From contig AJWJ01000356.1 of the NCBI GenBank assembly GCA_000277445.1, positions 1 through 24,463 on the forward strand: DNA of 24,463 nucleotides, in the 5' to 3' direction. Position 1 is the first letter of the stretch. Every line of letters begins with the position of its first letter. Of the stretch, positions 1 to 9,840 are shown one piece after another. The translations under genes and the position numbers were made by a program. This DNA comes from Polysphondylium violaceum (lineage: Eukaryota > Evosea > Eumycetozoa > Dictyosteliales > Dictyosteliaceae). Under the pieces are notes generated by a model that worked only from the letters and a program-made list of their open reading frames with translations, was not told the origin of the DNA and did no database searches.

Positions 1-129
1 ATTGTGCTGCCCCCTCTTTGATTTTTTTTTTTTTTTTTTCTATCATCAGTTCATTATATTGTATTTTAGACCCTTTTTGTATATATAGCATTTTTAACCA
101 TTCACACCACTCAAGCATAATAACACAAC
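1..129 (+). promoter_or_regulatory. 5' flank of arcD
   Basis: A short upstream region holding a T17-18 tract at about 22-39, followed by A+T-rich sequence up to the ATG. Oligo-dT upstream of a start codon is typical of Dictyostelium promoters. The window edge cuts the region, so the full promoter cannot be judged and no specific factor site is claimed. Confidence 0.45.
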
Positions 130-1047
130 ATGTCTTTAGCTCAAGTACCATATTTAAATTGCATTAGAGCCACTCTTACTGCCTCTATGTGTCTCCAAAA
201 CTTTGGTTCTCAAATCGTTGAAAGACACAACAAACCAGAAGTTGAAATCAAGTAAGTTTCACTCTTTTTCCAACTGTTGACTATCAAGAGTGATTAAAAT
301 GAGGTGATGATGATAAAGCAAGAGCAATGAAAAAGATCAACGCTTATCTTATAGATAAGCACCTTCAAAATGTCAATGAGCAATCAATGAACAAACAATT
401 TTTAGCGCAAACAGAATCAATTCATCTTGTTATCATTGTTTGATGAATACTCTACTTTTAGAAAGTAATTGGTTAATATAACAACTGCCATCATCATCAT
501 CATCATCATTTAATCAATTTGTTCATCAAGATATTCAAAAAAAAAAAAAAAAAAATAAACTAATTTTTATTTTTTTAATTATCTCTAGGACCAGCAAAGA
601 ACTTGTTTTAAATCCAGTTATTATTGCTCGTAATAAAGCTGAAAGAGTTTTAATTGAAACCTCTATCAACTCTATTCGTATCAGTGTTTCAATCAAAAAA
701 TCTGATGAAGTCGATGTTATTATTGCCAAGAAATTTGTTCGTTTCCTTGCTCAAAGAGCTGAACACTTTATCATTTTAAGAAGAAAAGCTGTTGAAGTAA
801 GTATAGTTGTAGTTGGTAATATTACGAGTTGGTTTAGTTTGTTATTAACAAAAATAATCAATATTAGGGTTATGATATTAGTTTCTTAGTCACCAACTTC
901 CACACTGAAAATATGTTTAAACATAAACTCGTTGATTTCATTATTCAATTTATGGAAGATATCGATAAGGAAATCAGTGACTTAAAATTAACTCTTAATG
1001 CCAGAGGTAGAAGTGTTGCCACTGAATACTTGAAACAATTTGCCTAA
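130..1047 (+). CDS. arcD: Arp2/3 complex subunit 4 (ARPC4, p20-Arc)
   Basis: Three exons, 130-251, 589-796 and 868-1047, join in phase to give 169 residues, the usual length of ARPC4. The N-terminus reads [19 protein letters not shown], and the body contains the family-typical [19 protein letters not shown] and the C-terminal helix [24 protein letters not shown]4 pairs with ARPC2 to form the structural core of the seven-subunit Arp2/3 complex, which nucleates branched actin filaments at the cell cortex for pseudopod extension, phagocytosis and macropinocytosis. Donors are GTAAGT in both introns. C-ending codons are frequent, as expected for an abundant cytoskeletal protein. Intron 1 (337 nt) is long for this genome and is described separately. 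The gene converges with the helicase gene downstream. No disruption is seen. The family call is firm; the symbol follows Dictyostelium nomenclature from memory. Confidence 0.96.
252..588 (+). other. arcD intron 1 with internal hairpin
   Basis: A 337-nt intron, GTAAGT to CTCTAG. Unlike most introns here it is not simple A/T sequence. It carries a perfect 7-bp stem with a 5-nt loop at 342-360 (GCTTATC-TTATA-GATAAGC), flanked by the short complementary pair AGGT (302-305) and ACCT (361-364). It also holds a second inverted pair, CACTCTT near 260 and AAGAGTG near 284, a CAT triplet repeat near 488-510, and an A19 run near 537-555. It has no usable reading frame. An intron-hosted small RNA is possible, but no complete box C/D or H/ACA set was found. 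Confidence 0.5.
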
Positions 1048-1399
1048 AGTACATTATCAATCACCAAATTAATTTAATTTAAAAAAAAAAAAAAGAAAAA
1101 AAGACAATCAAAGATGCATTTTATTAAAACACAACAACCATACAAGCAATGTTTTTTACCTAAACAATATATTTATATAAAAATATATACAATATACTAA
1201 AAAAGAAAAAAAAACAAATAAATTAATGTTATTTATTATAGAAATAAAAAGTTTTTTATTTTGATTTAGGAGGGGGGAAAAGGTTTAGAACAAATAAATA
1301 CTACACAATTAAGCAACTATTATAGGAATATAATAAATGGTTTAACGAATAATATGTATTGATTTGGTTTTTTGTTTTTGTTTTTTTTTTAGTATTTTT
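1048..1399. other. Convergent 3' region between arcD and the helicase gene
   Basis: 352 nt of A+T-rich sequence shared by the 3' ends of two converging genes. It contains AATAAA-like motifs on both strands (for example around 1216 and 1296) that can serve as polyadenylation signals, and a G-rich patch near 1270-1277. No gene is seen. Confidence 0.5.
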
Positions 1400-2381
1400 T
1401 TAACCACTCATGTAGGTTGATGGATCAATTTTAGCAGGAAGATCTTTAACAGAAACAACGAATTTGGATTGGACGTTGGCGAGGACTTCTTTGTCTTCAT
1501 CAGAGGTGATAAAAGAGATGGCCAAACCCTTGGTACCGAAACGACCAGCACGACCGACTCTGTGGAGATAGGTATCAGCAGACTCAGCCATATCATAATT
1601 AATAACTACATTTACACGCTCAACATCGATACCACGACCAAAGATATTGGTGGCGACCATGATTCTAGACTCAAAGTTTTTGAATTTACGATATTGTTCA
1701 ATTCTTTCGGTTTGGCTGAGATCACGATGGATACAGATGGATGGGAAACCAATCTCTTGGAGAATCTTGTTGAGTGCAGCGGCACGTTGGACAGATTTGA
1801 CAAAGATGACGGCTTGATTAAAGTCCAAAGAGTCCAAGAGTTCAATGAGTTTTTTGTTCTTTTCAGTCTCTTGTAAGTTGACATAGTATTGTTGGAGACC
1901 GTGTAAGGTGAGTTTGGAACCGTCGTTGATGTAGATTTCCAATGGATTGTTCATGAATTTCTTGCAAACGGGACGAATGCTGTCGCTGAGTGTGGCGGAA
2001 AACATCATGACTTGTTTGTTGGCTGGGATGAGTTTGAAGATCTTTTGAACGTCTTTTCTCATGTCCAATGATTCCAACATGGTATCACATTCATCGAGAA
2101 TAAATTGTTTGATACCCTTGAGACTGAGTGAGCTGTCGCTGGCCAATTGTAAAATACGACCTGGGGTACCAATGATAATGTTTGGTTGTTTTTCTTTGAT
2201 TAAATCTTTGTGGACTTGAACTGGAATACCACCATAGATAACGGCAGTCTTTACATTTGGTAAATATTTGGTGAATCTATCAAATTCATCACAGATTTGA
2301 TAAGCAAGTTCTCTAGTATTACATAATACAAGAGTAGTAATCTATTGTTTGTGTGTAAATCATGATAATTAATATTTATAA

Positions 2382-2417
<36 letters not shown>

Positions 2418-3627
2418 TACTACTATTACTTACACCAGTTGGATTATTATCAATTTGTTGTAAGGTTGATAAAACAAAAACAGCAGTTTTACCCATACCA
2501 CTCTTTGCTTGACAAACAACATCAGTACCAAGAATAGCTTGTGGAATACATTCGTTTTGGACTTCAGATGGATGTTCGAAACCACAATCACCAATAACTC
2601 TTTCTAATTCTGGCTTTAAAAGAAATTCACGAAAACCGCTGCTATGCATAGCAACATGGGTATCCCTATTATGTTGTTAAAAAAAGAGAAAGAAAGAAAA
2701 AAAGATAAGGTTGGAAGGAAATATCATTCATTTATGATTATTATTGATGACGATAATTGATGATAGAGTAGTTGGTAAAAAAGAAAAAAAAATAATGAAT
2801 TGTATGATTAATATAAAGAGTTTTTAAATCAATAAATAAAAGTTTAGGTTGGTGTGTAGGTGGACATGTATTGAATTTTATAATTGATAGTTGGTGGATA
2901 ATTGTGATAATCATATGATTATTATTGTTATTATTATTATTACTATTACTATTATAATTATATAATATTGTGATTAATGTTTTCCAATATTGATTCTGTC
3001 AGGGGAAAACTGGATTCCAAAAATGAACGAAACTAACAAACTATTGATTTAAATCATTGGCTGTTATTGTTATTCTCTCTTGTCACCTCTCTCCGCCTCT
3101 TTTTAAAAGTATTTCTTTTAATTATAGATAGAATCTATATTATTGGATCGGATCTTTTCTTTTTGTTGTTATTATTGTTGTTGGTGAATTTTTACTACTA
3201 TTGTTATTATTTAGAGTGATGAAATTCCATTGAAGGGTGTTGGTATTGTGTTTGTGTTGAAATAATGATGATTGTTCGTTGTTGTTGTTGTTTTACTGAA
3301 ATGCATGCGCGACTATCAATGAAAAATATCAATCAAAAAAAAACCCACACCACAGTGAACTGCAAGTGATAGGAACTAATTCAACCACATCACCACCAGA
3401 TTTTACTCCGGATGATTGATGATGTAAAGGAGAATATCATATCCTATAGATAGCTACAGCACTCCTACTACTACTACTCTTACTGAAATGTTTGAAGATG
3501 GGGGAACTCACTTTGCAGAAATATTCTTTTTGGCCTCTAAGTTGGCATCGTTTTGAACTTCTTCATCGCTTTCTTCGTATTCAGCTAATTCGTTAATGTC
3601 AACATCTGGGTTGTTGGTTTCAGCCAT
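1400..3627 (-). CDS. ddx39b: DECD-box RNA helicase of the UAP56/DDX39B/Sub2 family
   Basis: Exons in coding order are 3627-3512, 2665-2434 and 2341-1400, giving 429 residues against 428 for human UAP56. The family acts as the nuclear ATPase of spliceosome assembly and of the TREX mRNA-export complex. Visible motifs are the Q-motif region [14 protein letters not shown] (about 67-80), Walker A AKSGMGKT (92-99), TPGR, the family-specific DECD (199-202), SAT (231-233) and [10 protein letters not shown] (376-385). The acidic N-terminus [19 protein letters not shown] also matches UAP56 proteins. Introns are 846 and 92 nt; the second contains a TTA microsatellite. The 3' two-thirds of exon 3 is markedly richer in G+C than the rest of the coding sequence. 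The upstream region is shared with the divergent BRAP2-like gene. The symbol is taken from the human orthologue. Confidence 0.95.
2384..2416. repeat. (TTA)11 microsatellite in helicase intron 2
   Basis: Eleven perfect TTA units occupy about a third of the 92-nt second intron of the helicase gene. It is non-coding and likely length-polymorphic, as is usual for this genome. Confidence 0.9.
2666..3511 (-). other. Long (846-nt) first intron of the helicase gene
   Basis: The intron starts GTGAGT (coding strand) at 3511 and ends AATAG at 2666. Other introns in this window are roughly 60-340 nt. The end next to exon 1 is of mixed composition, while the end next to exon 2 is A+T-rich with ATT repeats. 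The coding strand carries the motif CATTTCAGTAA twice, near 3475-3488 and 3290-3302. In each the acceptor-like TTTCAG overlaps a donor-like GTAA. No open frame of any length follows exon 1, because the first in-frame codon after the donor is a stop. Confidence 0.65.
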
Positions 3628-4206
3628 TTTGATGGTTATATATAAAGTTGGTTTCTTTTAATATAAGAAAAAAAAAAAAAAAAAAAGTAAGGGGATATAA
3701 TAAATTAAAAATAAAAAAAATGTGATAATATTAGTTCACAACTGTAGAAAAAAAAAAAATTTTAGAAAAATTTGAAAAAAAATTTTTTTTAAACCCTTTG
3801 TGGAAGTTCCTACAATGATAATAATAAATATCACACAGAGCAGAGTTTTATTCATCTATAAGTGTGAGGTGAGATTGTTGAAAAAACATAAAAATCCACA
3901 TTCATGCTCATATGTTCAAACAAATACAAAATACACTAATAAAGTTTTTTTTTCAAAAAAAATTAATATAATTTTCTCATTTTTTTCATAAATATTTAAA
4001 AAATAGCGGATATATATTTGTAACGAATAAAAAGTAATTTATGTTTTTATAGTTTTAGTAATCACGATATGATATGTATAATTTAGTTATATTTGTAAAA
4101 AGTAGTGTATTTTATACGATCTTGTTAGAGAGTTTAGATTTTTGTGAGATTTTTTATATTAACCATCTTGTTTAAATTATCATATCATAATCATCTTAAA
4201 TCAGAC
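3628..4206. promoter_or_regulatory. Divergent promoter region, helicase (-) and BRAP2-like gene (+)
   Basis: 579 nt separate the two start codons. The region is very A+T-rich with A18 near 3668-3686 and several A/T tracts up to 3790, then a less regular stretch to 4206. GTG-started frames inside it have Dictyostelium intergenic composition and no family resemblance. No defined factor site is claimed. Confidence 0.5.
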
Positions 4207-6111
4207 ATGCAAAAGATATCACCTGACCAAAAATTAAAAGTTGATATAGAATTATCACCTCCACCAGGTTTATCTATACCAATTAAAACTAGTGGTGGTA
4301 ATATAAATAACAGTACTATAAATAGTATCATTAATAATGATATCCTATTATCCTCTTCTCCGACTTCTGCACTATCTTCAGATATAAAGAAAAAGTATTT
4401 TAAAAGAGTATTATACCCAAATTCATTGATTATCGATGGTATTTTACAATCATGTAATATAGATAACATTCAACAACAGCAGCAGCAGGTTACAAATACT
4501 TCATTAAGTAACTCATTATTAAAGAATGCTATAAAATCAAATACAACCACAACCACAACTACAACTACTACCACAACAACAGGTATTCATGATATCAATA
4601 ATAACAATAACAATAATAAAACAACACCAACATCATCAGTATCAACAACAAATTCATCACCTCTTTCAATATCAACAGACGTAGAGGATCATGGAGAACA
4701 TATTCCATTCTTTTCAGGTAATCCAAATATTGAAGTCACTGAAGGAACTGTACATTTATTTTTAAATAGTCTTATTGAAAAGAATATAACATCATCATTA
4801 TGTTTATTACCAGTATGTATAATAGTTTTTATATCTATTAAAACTATTATATATTAATAATAATAATAATGATAATATAATAAGAATTCTAGAACAAATA
4901 TAGTTTGTATTGAATCAGTACCATCATATATGACGATACCAGATTTTATAGGATTTCTATCACAATGTAGTGAATATATTTCAGATATGAAGATAATAAG
5001 AGATGCATCACCAAATAGATATATGGTATTGTTAAGATTTACAAATCAATGTAATGCAGATGAATTTTATCAATTGTATAATGGAAAACATTTTTCATCA
5101 TTTGAACCAGAGACCTGTACATTATTGTTTGTCTCTAAAGTTGAATATCAAACACCATCATCAAACTATTTAATTATGCCACCACCAAACAATTCATTAG
5201 AGTTGCCTACATGTCCAGTTTGTTTAGATAGATTGGATTCTAGTACCACTGGTATTGTAACAGTGCTCTGTCATCATACTTTTCATTGTGATTGTTTGTC
5301 AAAATGGAAAGGAGACAACACATGTCCCGTTTGTAGATATCTACAGGTGCCAACAGTGGAGTCAAAAAGTGTTTGTTCTCAATGTGATTCAACAGAGTCT
5401 TTGTGGATATGTATAATTTGTGGACATGTTGGTTGCTCGCGTTATGTAAATTCACATGCTAACAAACATTACGAAAGCACAATGCACACATTTTCATTGG
5501 AATTGGAAACTCAACGTGTATGGGATTATGCCGGCGATGGCTATGTACACAGACTCATTCAAAACAGATCAGATGGAAAGGTACTAGAGTTTCCCAATCC
5601 ACACCAAAATTCAGATTTTCGTGATGGATCGCATCTCAAGGAAGAGAAAATCGAGTCCATAGTGATGGAGTACAATTTCCTTCTTGCAAGTCAACTCGAA
5701 CAACAACGTGCCTACTTTGAGCAATATATAGGTAAAATAGAAAAAGAAAATGCCAAACAACAGAATCAACTCAAGGAAGAGATTGAAAAAGCAAATTCAA
5801 AGTGGGCCATGAAATACGCAAAGTTAAAACAAAAGGGTGATGAAAGTGAAAAGGAATCAAATTTTTTAAAACAAATCAATGTGGCAATGAAGGAAAATCA
5901 AGAAAAACTTTTGGAAAAGGAAAATGAAATGAATCAAAAGATTGATGACCTCTCGGAAGAGTTGAGAGATTTAAGATTTTTTATTGAAGCTCAAAAAAGT
6001 ATTAATGATAATAATGAAATTAAAGATGCAACAATTTTTATAAATAATACAAATAATAATAGTAACAACACTAATAATAATAGTAAAAAGTCAACGAAAA
6101 AGAAGAAATAA
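4207..6111 (+). CDS. brap: BRAP2/IMP-type RING and ZnF-UBP E3 ubiquitin ligase
   Basis: The first ATG at 4207 opens a 605-residue model with exons 4207-4816 and 4904-6111. The first 200 residues are low complexity (Gln, Asn and a run of Thr). Next is the BRAP2 RRM-like domain with SVPSYMTIPDF and MKIIRDASPNRYMVLLRF, then a RING-H2 finger (about 307-347, CPVC...CHHTFHC...CPVC), a UBP zinc finger (about 361-420, CSQC, CIICGHVGC, VWDYAGDGYVHRL), and a coiled coil (about 450-590) ending in a lysine-rich tail. Human BRAP shares this order. It is an E3 ligase that binds ubiquitin and nuclear-localisation signals and tunes Ras-MAPK signalling by restraining the KSR scaffold; the amoebal role is inferred. 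The intron is uncertain. Donor GTATAA at 4817 with acceptor 4903 keeps frame. Donor GTATGT at 4813 with acceptor 4884 also keeps frame and inserts a few extra residues. Confidence 0.92.
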
Positions 6112-6523
6112 AATACTTGTAAATATTAAATATAAAGATTTGTTTTTTTTTCTCATCCAAAAGATATTTATTAGATTAATAAATTGAATGACATAGAGAA
6201 AGATGTTTTAAAGATTTTTTTGGTATTTTTATTTTTTGTTTAAAATATAATACATGGATAATAAATAAATAGTTTGGGGAGGGGATTATATATGGGCGTA
6301 TATACAATAATCTTGAGAGGAGTATATATTTGATAAAAAAAAAAGAGGAAAAGAAAAAAAGAGACCTTTCTATTTGTAGATTTAAATAGATATGTAAATG
6401 TATAAAAATTATATATTAGAATCAAGGTTTTTTAATCCCTTTTCTTTTTTTTTTTTTTTTTTTTTTTCTATCAGTACTGAAATTATAAATGTGTCTATAT
6501 AAAAGTATATAGAGAAATTCAAA
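6112..6523. other. Convergent 3' region between BRAP2-like gene and orphan gene
   Basis: 412 nt, A+T-rich, with a T23-type tract near 6446-6468 and one G-rich patch, GGGGAGGGG, near 6277-6285. AATAAA-like sites occur on both strands. No gene is supported; a short minus-strand frame near 6240-6425 has only A/T-driven composition. Confidence 0.5.
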
Positions 6524-7811
6524 TTAGTCTTTTTGTCTTAATTTCAATTTCTTTTCTAAATTTGATCTAATGCTTGAGATTTCTTTTCTTTCATGATCTA
6601 AAATTTTAACTTTTGAGGGATTATATCTATCCAATTGACCAGATTTTTTCAATTCTAAAATTTTCTTTTTTCGATTAGATTCTTCAGTTTTCCATTTCTC
6701 TACAACAATACCTTCATTTTGGGCACCAATTCTAGAATTCTTTTTAGTATTGACCCAGGTTTTAATTAAAATTGGTTGTAAAAGACAAATGGTTTCTATC
6801 AAATCATTGGATTCTTCCATGGTTGGCTCTCGAATTTGTTTAATAGCAGAATTTAAAGTATTCCAAATTGACCATGTTATATCACCTACAACTCTAGAGT
6901 TTAATGAACCATCAACTCCATGAGATGCTTGCCAACCTATATCTTTCTATAAGTTTTTTTAAAATTTACAGGTTAGAAAAAATTATTAAAAGGGAGTTTA
7001 AATGGAAAAAATTAATACAAACCATTCTACCATAAATTCCTTTTTGATATTTTGATCCTTTAAAGTTATCATTAAATTGTTCCCAAGTAATTTTGTTTAT
7101 ATTTTTGTTTAAAACAATCATATCTGAAGTTGAAGAGTCTATTGTTCTCAATTCTTTGGTTTCTTGATCGATTTTTTCATTTGTGGCAGTTGTTGCTGTT
7201 GAATCATCCCAACCTTCTTCGGCTAATTCAATGGTGGGTGAATCATTGTTATAAATTGAACTTGAATTTGTTTCTTCTTGAAAATAATTTTCTTTGATAA
7301 ATTCTAACCATTCTGGTTGGAGAGTGTTTATGACTGTAGTAATGACACCTAATCTTTTGTTTGAGTCCATTGATAGTTTAAGAGTATTTAAATCTTGAGT
7401 TGTATATTCGTTTAAAATTTGAGCGGCTCTATTTATAAATAAAGGTTTAAGCTTTAGATTGGATGCTGTTTTCTTTAAAGTGTCCAATTCACCTAATACT
7501 TTTGCGTTTTCAGTTTGGTTTTGTTTCAAAAGAAATTCTTCTGTGACTGATAAAACCCATTCCCAATCGCGCCATAGTTCCAATTCTTTTTCTTTATTTT
7601 CTTGTTCATCAATCTCTTTATTTTCTATTCCTTTTAACCAATTGGTTAATGATGTAATAATTCCAAAAATATCTGGTGTCCAAGATGAGGTTGGAGAGGA
7701 GGGTCTAGAATTTGAAGGTGATGCTGATGCGGATGTTGAGGCTGAAGATGATTGTGAGTTTTGTTTTTCGTTAACCAATTCTTGGCTAACTTGTTGACGT
7801 TCTATTTGCAT
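6524..7811 (-). CDS. Uncharacterised 403-residue protein
   Basis: Two exons in coding order, 7811-7023 and 6946-6524, with a 76-nt intron between them (donor GTTTGT, acceptor TTATAG), give 403 residues. I do not recognise the family. After a Gln/Ser/Pro-rich segment (about 15-45) comes a helical, Trp-containing region with SLTNWLKGIENKEID and ELWRDWEWVLSVTEEFLL. An acidic linker with EEGWDDS follows, then a second conserved-looking region (ITWEQFNDNFKGSKYQKGIYG, DITWSIWNTLNSAIKQI) and a strongly basic C-terminal helix ending KKLKLRQKD. There is no signal peptide or membrane segment, so it is probably cytosolic or nuclear. The upstream gene-free region is unusually long and may hold regulatory elements for this gene. 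Continuity of reading phase and amino-acid composition supports a real gene. Confidence 0.8.
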
Positions 7812-8512
7812 TGTTTTTGTTGTTTAAGAGAAGAAAAATATCTGTTGGTGATGGTATATAGCAATGGAAAAGTTAAAATTTTATTCTAAGATCTTTCTCG
7901 TTGTGGCGATAGTGGTTGTTGTGTGATGAATTGTGGTAGGGTAATAGTTTATATTTAATGGAAAAATGTGACTGATAATAGAGTTTAAGGAAAAGGGATA
8001 ATAGAAATTAAAAATTAAAAAAAATAAAAAATAATATAAAGGGAATTATTGGTGAAAAAAAAATTAAAAAAATTAAAAAATATATATATGTAATTATTAC
8101 TATAGGTAATATTGTAAAATAAATAAATATAATATTTAATTGACCCGATCTTGGATTTAAAAAAAAATATAAAAGATTATAAAACACAACCCCTGTCTTT
8201 TTTTTTTTTTTTTTTTCTTCCTACTATATAGATTTAATTGATCCAATACATAGAGTATTTTTTACTATTAGTGAAATAATATTTTGATGAAAAAAAATAA
8301 AGAAATAAAAAATTAAAAGAGTGTGTGTCGATGAATTAAAGCATTGTTGTTGTATAATTAAATTTTACTATGTTGTGAATTTGTGTCGTTTAGGATTTAA
8401 AATTTTCAATTATATATATTTGTACGTGTGTTAGGCGTGTGTGTCGTTTGTATATTTTGATATTATTATTATTCCACAAATTTTATCGTTAATATCTATA
8501 GATCAAAAACAT

Positions 8513-8579
8513 ACACACCCCACCCCTTTTTTGATATATATTGGAGTAATTGTACATGAAAAACACTAGTTGGGTGGGA
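8513..8579. promoter_or_regulatory. G-box/CA-rich element pair in opposite orientation
   Basis: ACACACCCCACCCC at 8513-8526 and TTGGGTGGGA at 8570-8579 share an exact 7-bp inverted core, CCCACCC and GGGTGGG. CA-rich elements of this kind are the known target class of Dictyostelium GBF, the factor that drives post-aggregative genes. Here the match is by eye to a degenerate motif, and the distance to the orphan start codon at 7811 is 700-770 bp. Confidence 0.35.
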
Positions 8580-8776
8580 ATATATGTGTTGTACACCAAT
8601 TTAGAAAGTGTAGTAGTGAAACAAAAAAGTAATTTGTGTGTGGTATTATTTTAAAAAATTAAAAAAGGGGGTGATGATATTGTGATTTTATACTATTGCT
8701 GTGAAAAAGTATATATTTAGATAAATATTTAGAAAAATGAGTGAAGGGAAAATGTAATTTGAAAAAAGATATTATT

Positions 8777-8803
8777 GGGTGCGCCCGTCAATGGTGCATG
8801 ACG
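8777..8803. other. GC-rich double hairpin
   Basis: GGG-TGCG-CCC (8777-8786) is directly followed by CGTCA-ATGGTGCA-TGACG (8786-8803). This 27-nt patch is far richer in G+C than its surroundings. An ATGATGA sequence follows near 8808-8814. It is a candidate structured RNA or protein-binding element; no family is recognised. Confidence 0.4.
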
Positions 8804-8915
8804 AAATATGATGATAAAATTTTGTATTTTGATATGTTATAAAAAAGACCGGGAATAACAATTTTAAAATCATAAATATATATTGGTTGAAAAATGTGTA
8901 AATAAAGTGATTTAT

Positions 8916-8950
8916 CAATAGTGCCGCCACTAGTGCTGTTTCTGCTATTG
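8916..8950. other. Nested inverted repeat
   Basis: CAATAG (8916-8921) pairs with CTATTG (8945-8950). Inside it, TAGTG-CCGC-CACTA (8919-8932) can form an alternative stem. The 35-nt patch is about 50% G+C within very A+T-rich DNA. Confidence 0.4.
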
Positions 8951-9141
8951 TGAATTATTAGAGGAACTATACCTTTAGTTTTTTAATGTTCCATACTACT
9001 CTTTTATACTACTTTTATGATTATTGTTTTTGTTTTTGATTATTATTACTATTGTTTAATATCCTTATTGTTATTATTAGACCGAAATAATTTTATTCAA
9101 AAAATTTCATAACAAACAACAAAAAAATTTATTATAACAAA

Positions 9142-9189
9142 AATACCAAAAAGATAAAAGTTTATTTATTTATTTTATTTTTTGGTATT
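9142..9189. repeat. 11-bp inverted repeat with A/T spacer
   Basis: AATACCAAAAA at 9142-9152 and TTTTTGGTATT at 9179-9189 are exact complements separated by 26 nt of A/T sequence. Possible roles are a transcription-end hairpin or a relic of a small inverted-repeat element. The spacer is too short to hold a gene and no target-site duplication was identified. Confidence 0.45.
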
Positions 9190-9415
9190 AGAATATATAA
9201 TAAGGTTTAGTTTTAAAAGAGTGTAGATGTATATATAGTATATATTGTTATTATTAAATGTGGCTAATTGTATGTGCAAAATATTTAGAGACTGTATGTT
9301 CAAAAAACACGAAAGATTATCAATTAATGAAAAATAAATAAAATTTAATTAAAATAAAATAAAAAACACAATAATCGAAACACACTCACTACCACTATTC
9401 ATTTTTGGTGTAGGT

Positions 9416-9435
9416 GGGTGAAATTACATTCACCC
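9416..9435. repeat. 7-bp inverted repeat of G-box type
   Basis: GGGTGAA-ATTACA-TTCACCC is a perfect inverted repeat with a 6-nt spacer. It overlaps a GGTGTAGGTGGGTG stretch that resembles the GT-rich boxes elsewhere in this block, so it may be a dimeric factor site. Confidence 0.4.
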
Positions 9436-9840
9436 CTTTTACATAGAAATTAAATCACACCACTTTATACTGATATATACAATAAAATAATTTTTACCTT
9501 TTATGATGCCTACCTTCTAGAGTGTTTTTTTTTTATATATAAAGTAAGAGAATAAAATATATTCTATAAAAATAAAATTATATGTGCGTGTTGGTGTGTG
9601 TGAGAAAAAGTAAAATATGGTGGAGAGGCAACACACTGTTTTGTTTTTATATTGATGGTATAGAAATTAAATGAAAGATTTTTTCAAAAAAACGAGAGAT
9701 TCATTATATTTTAAATTTAATTTAAAAGAATCTATTTGGAAGCAAACATGATCATAAATTTTTGTTTTTTTTAATTTATTTTTTTTTATTTAAAAAAAAT
9801 TCGAATCTTCGATAAATTATGTGATTGATTATGTTTTACG

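Noticed and set aside
252-588. H/ACA snoRNA in arcD intron 1
   Set aside because: The hairpin lacks a two-sided internal pocket, and an ACA at the right distance from a second stem was not found.
1469-1876. Plus-strand open frame of 135 codons opposite the helicase exon
   Set aside because: It is the reverse complement of strongly conserved UAP56 coding sequence, and its translation resembles no family.
3210-3300. Box C/D snoRNA on the plus strand in helicase intron 1 (GTGATGA near 3217, CTGA near 3297)
   Set aside because: No terminal stem pairs the flanks, no clear D' box is present, and it would be antisense to the host gene. Chance matches to such short boxes are frequent.
4144-4206. 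N-terminal extension of the BRAP2-like protein with a hydrophobic start
   Set aside because: It needs a GTG start. The first ATG is at 4207 and a signal-like sequence is not expected for BRAP2.
7459-7797. Plus-strand open frame of 112 codons opposite the orphan gene
   Set aside because: A shadow of the minus-strand coding exon. The minus strand has in-phase splicing and a coherent protein.
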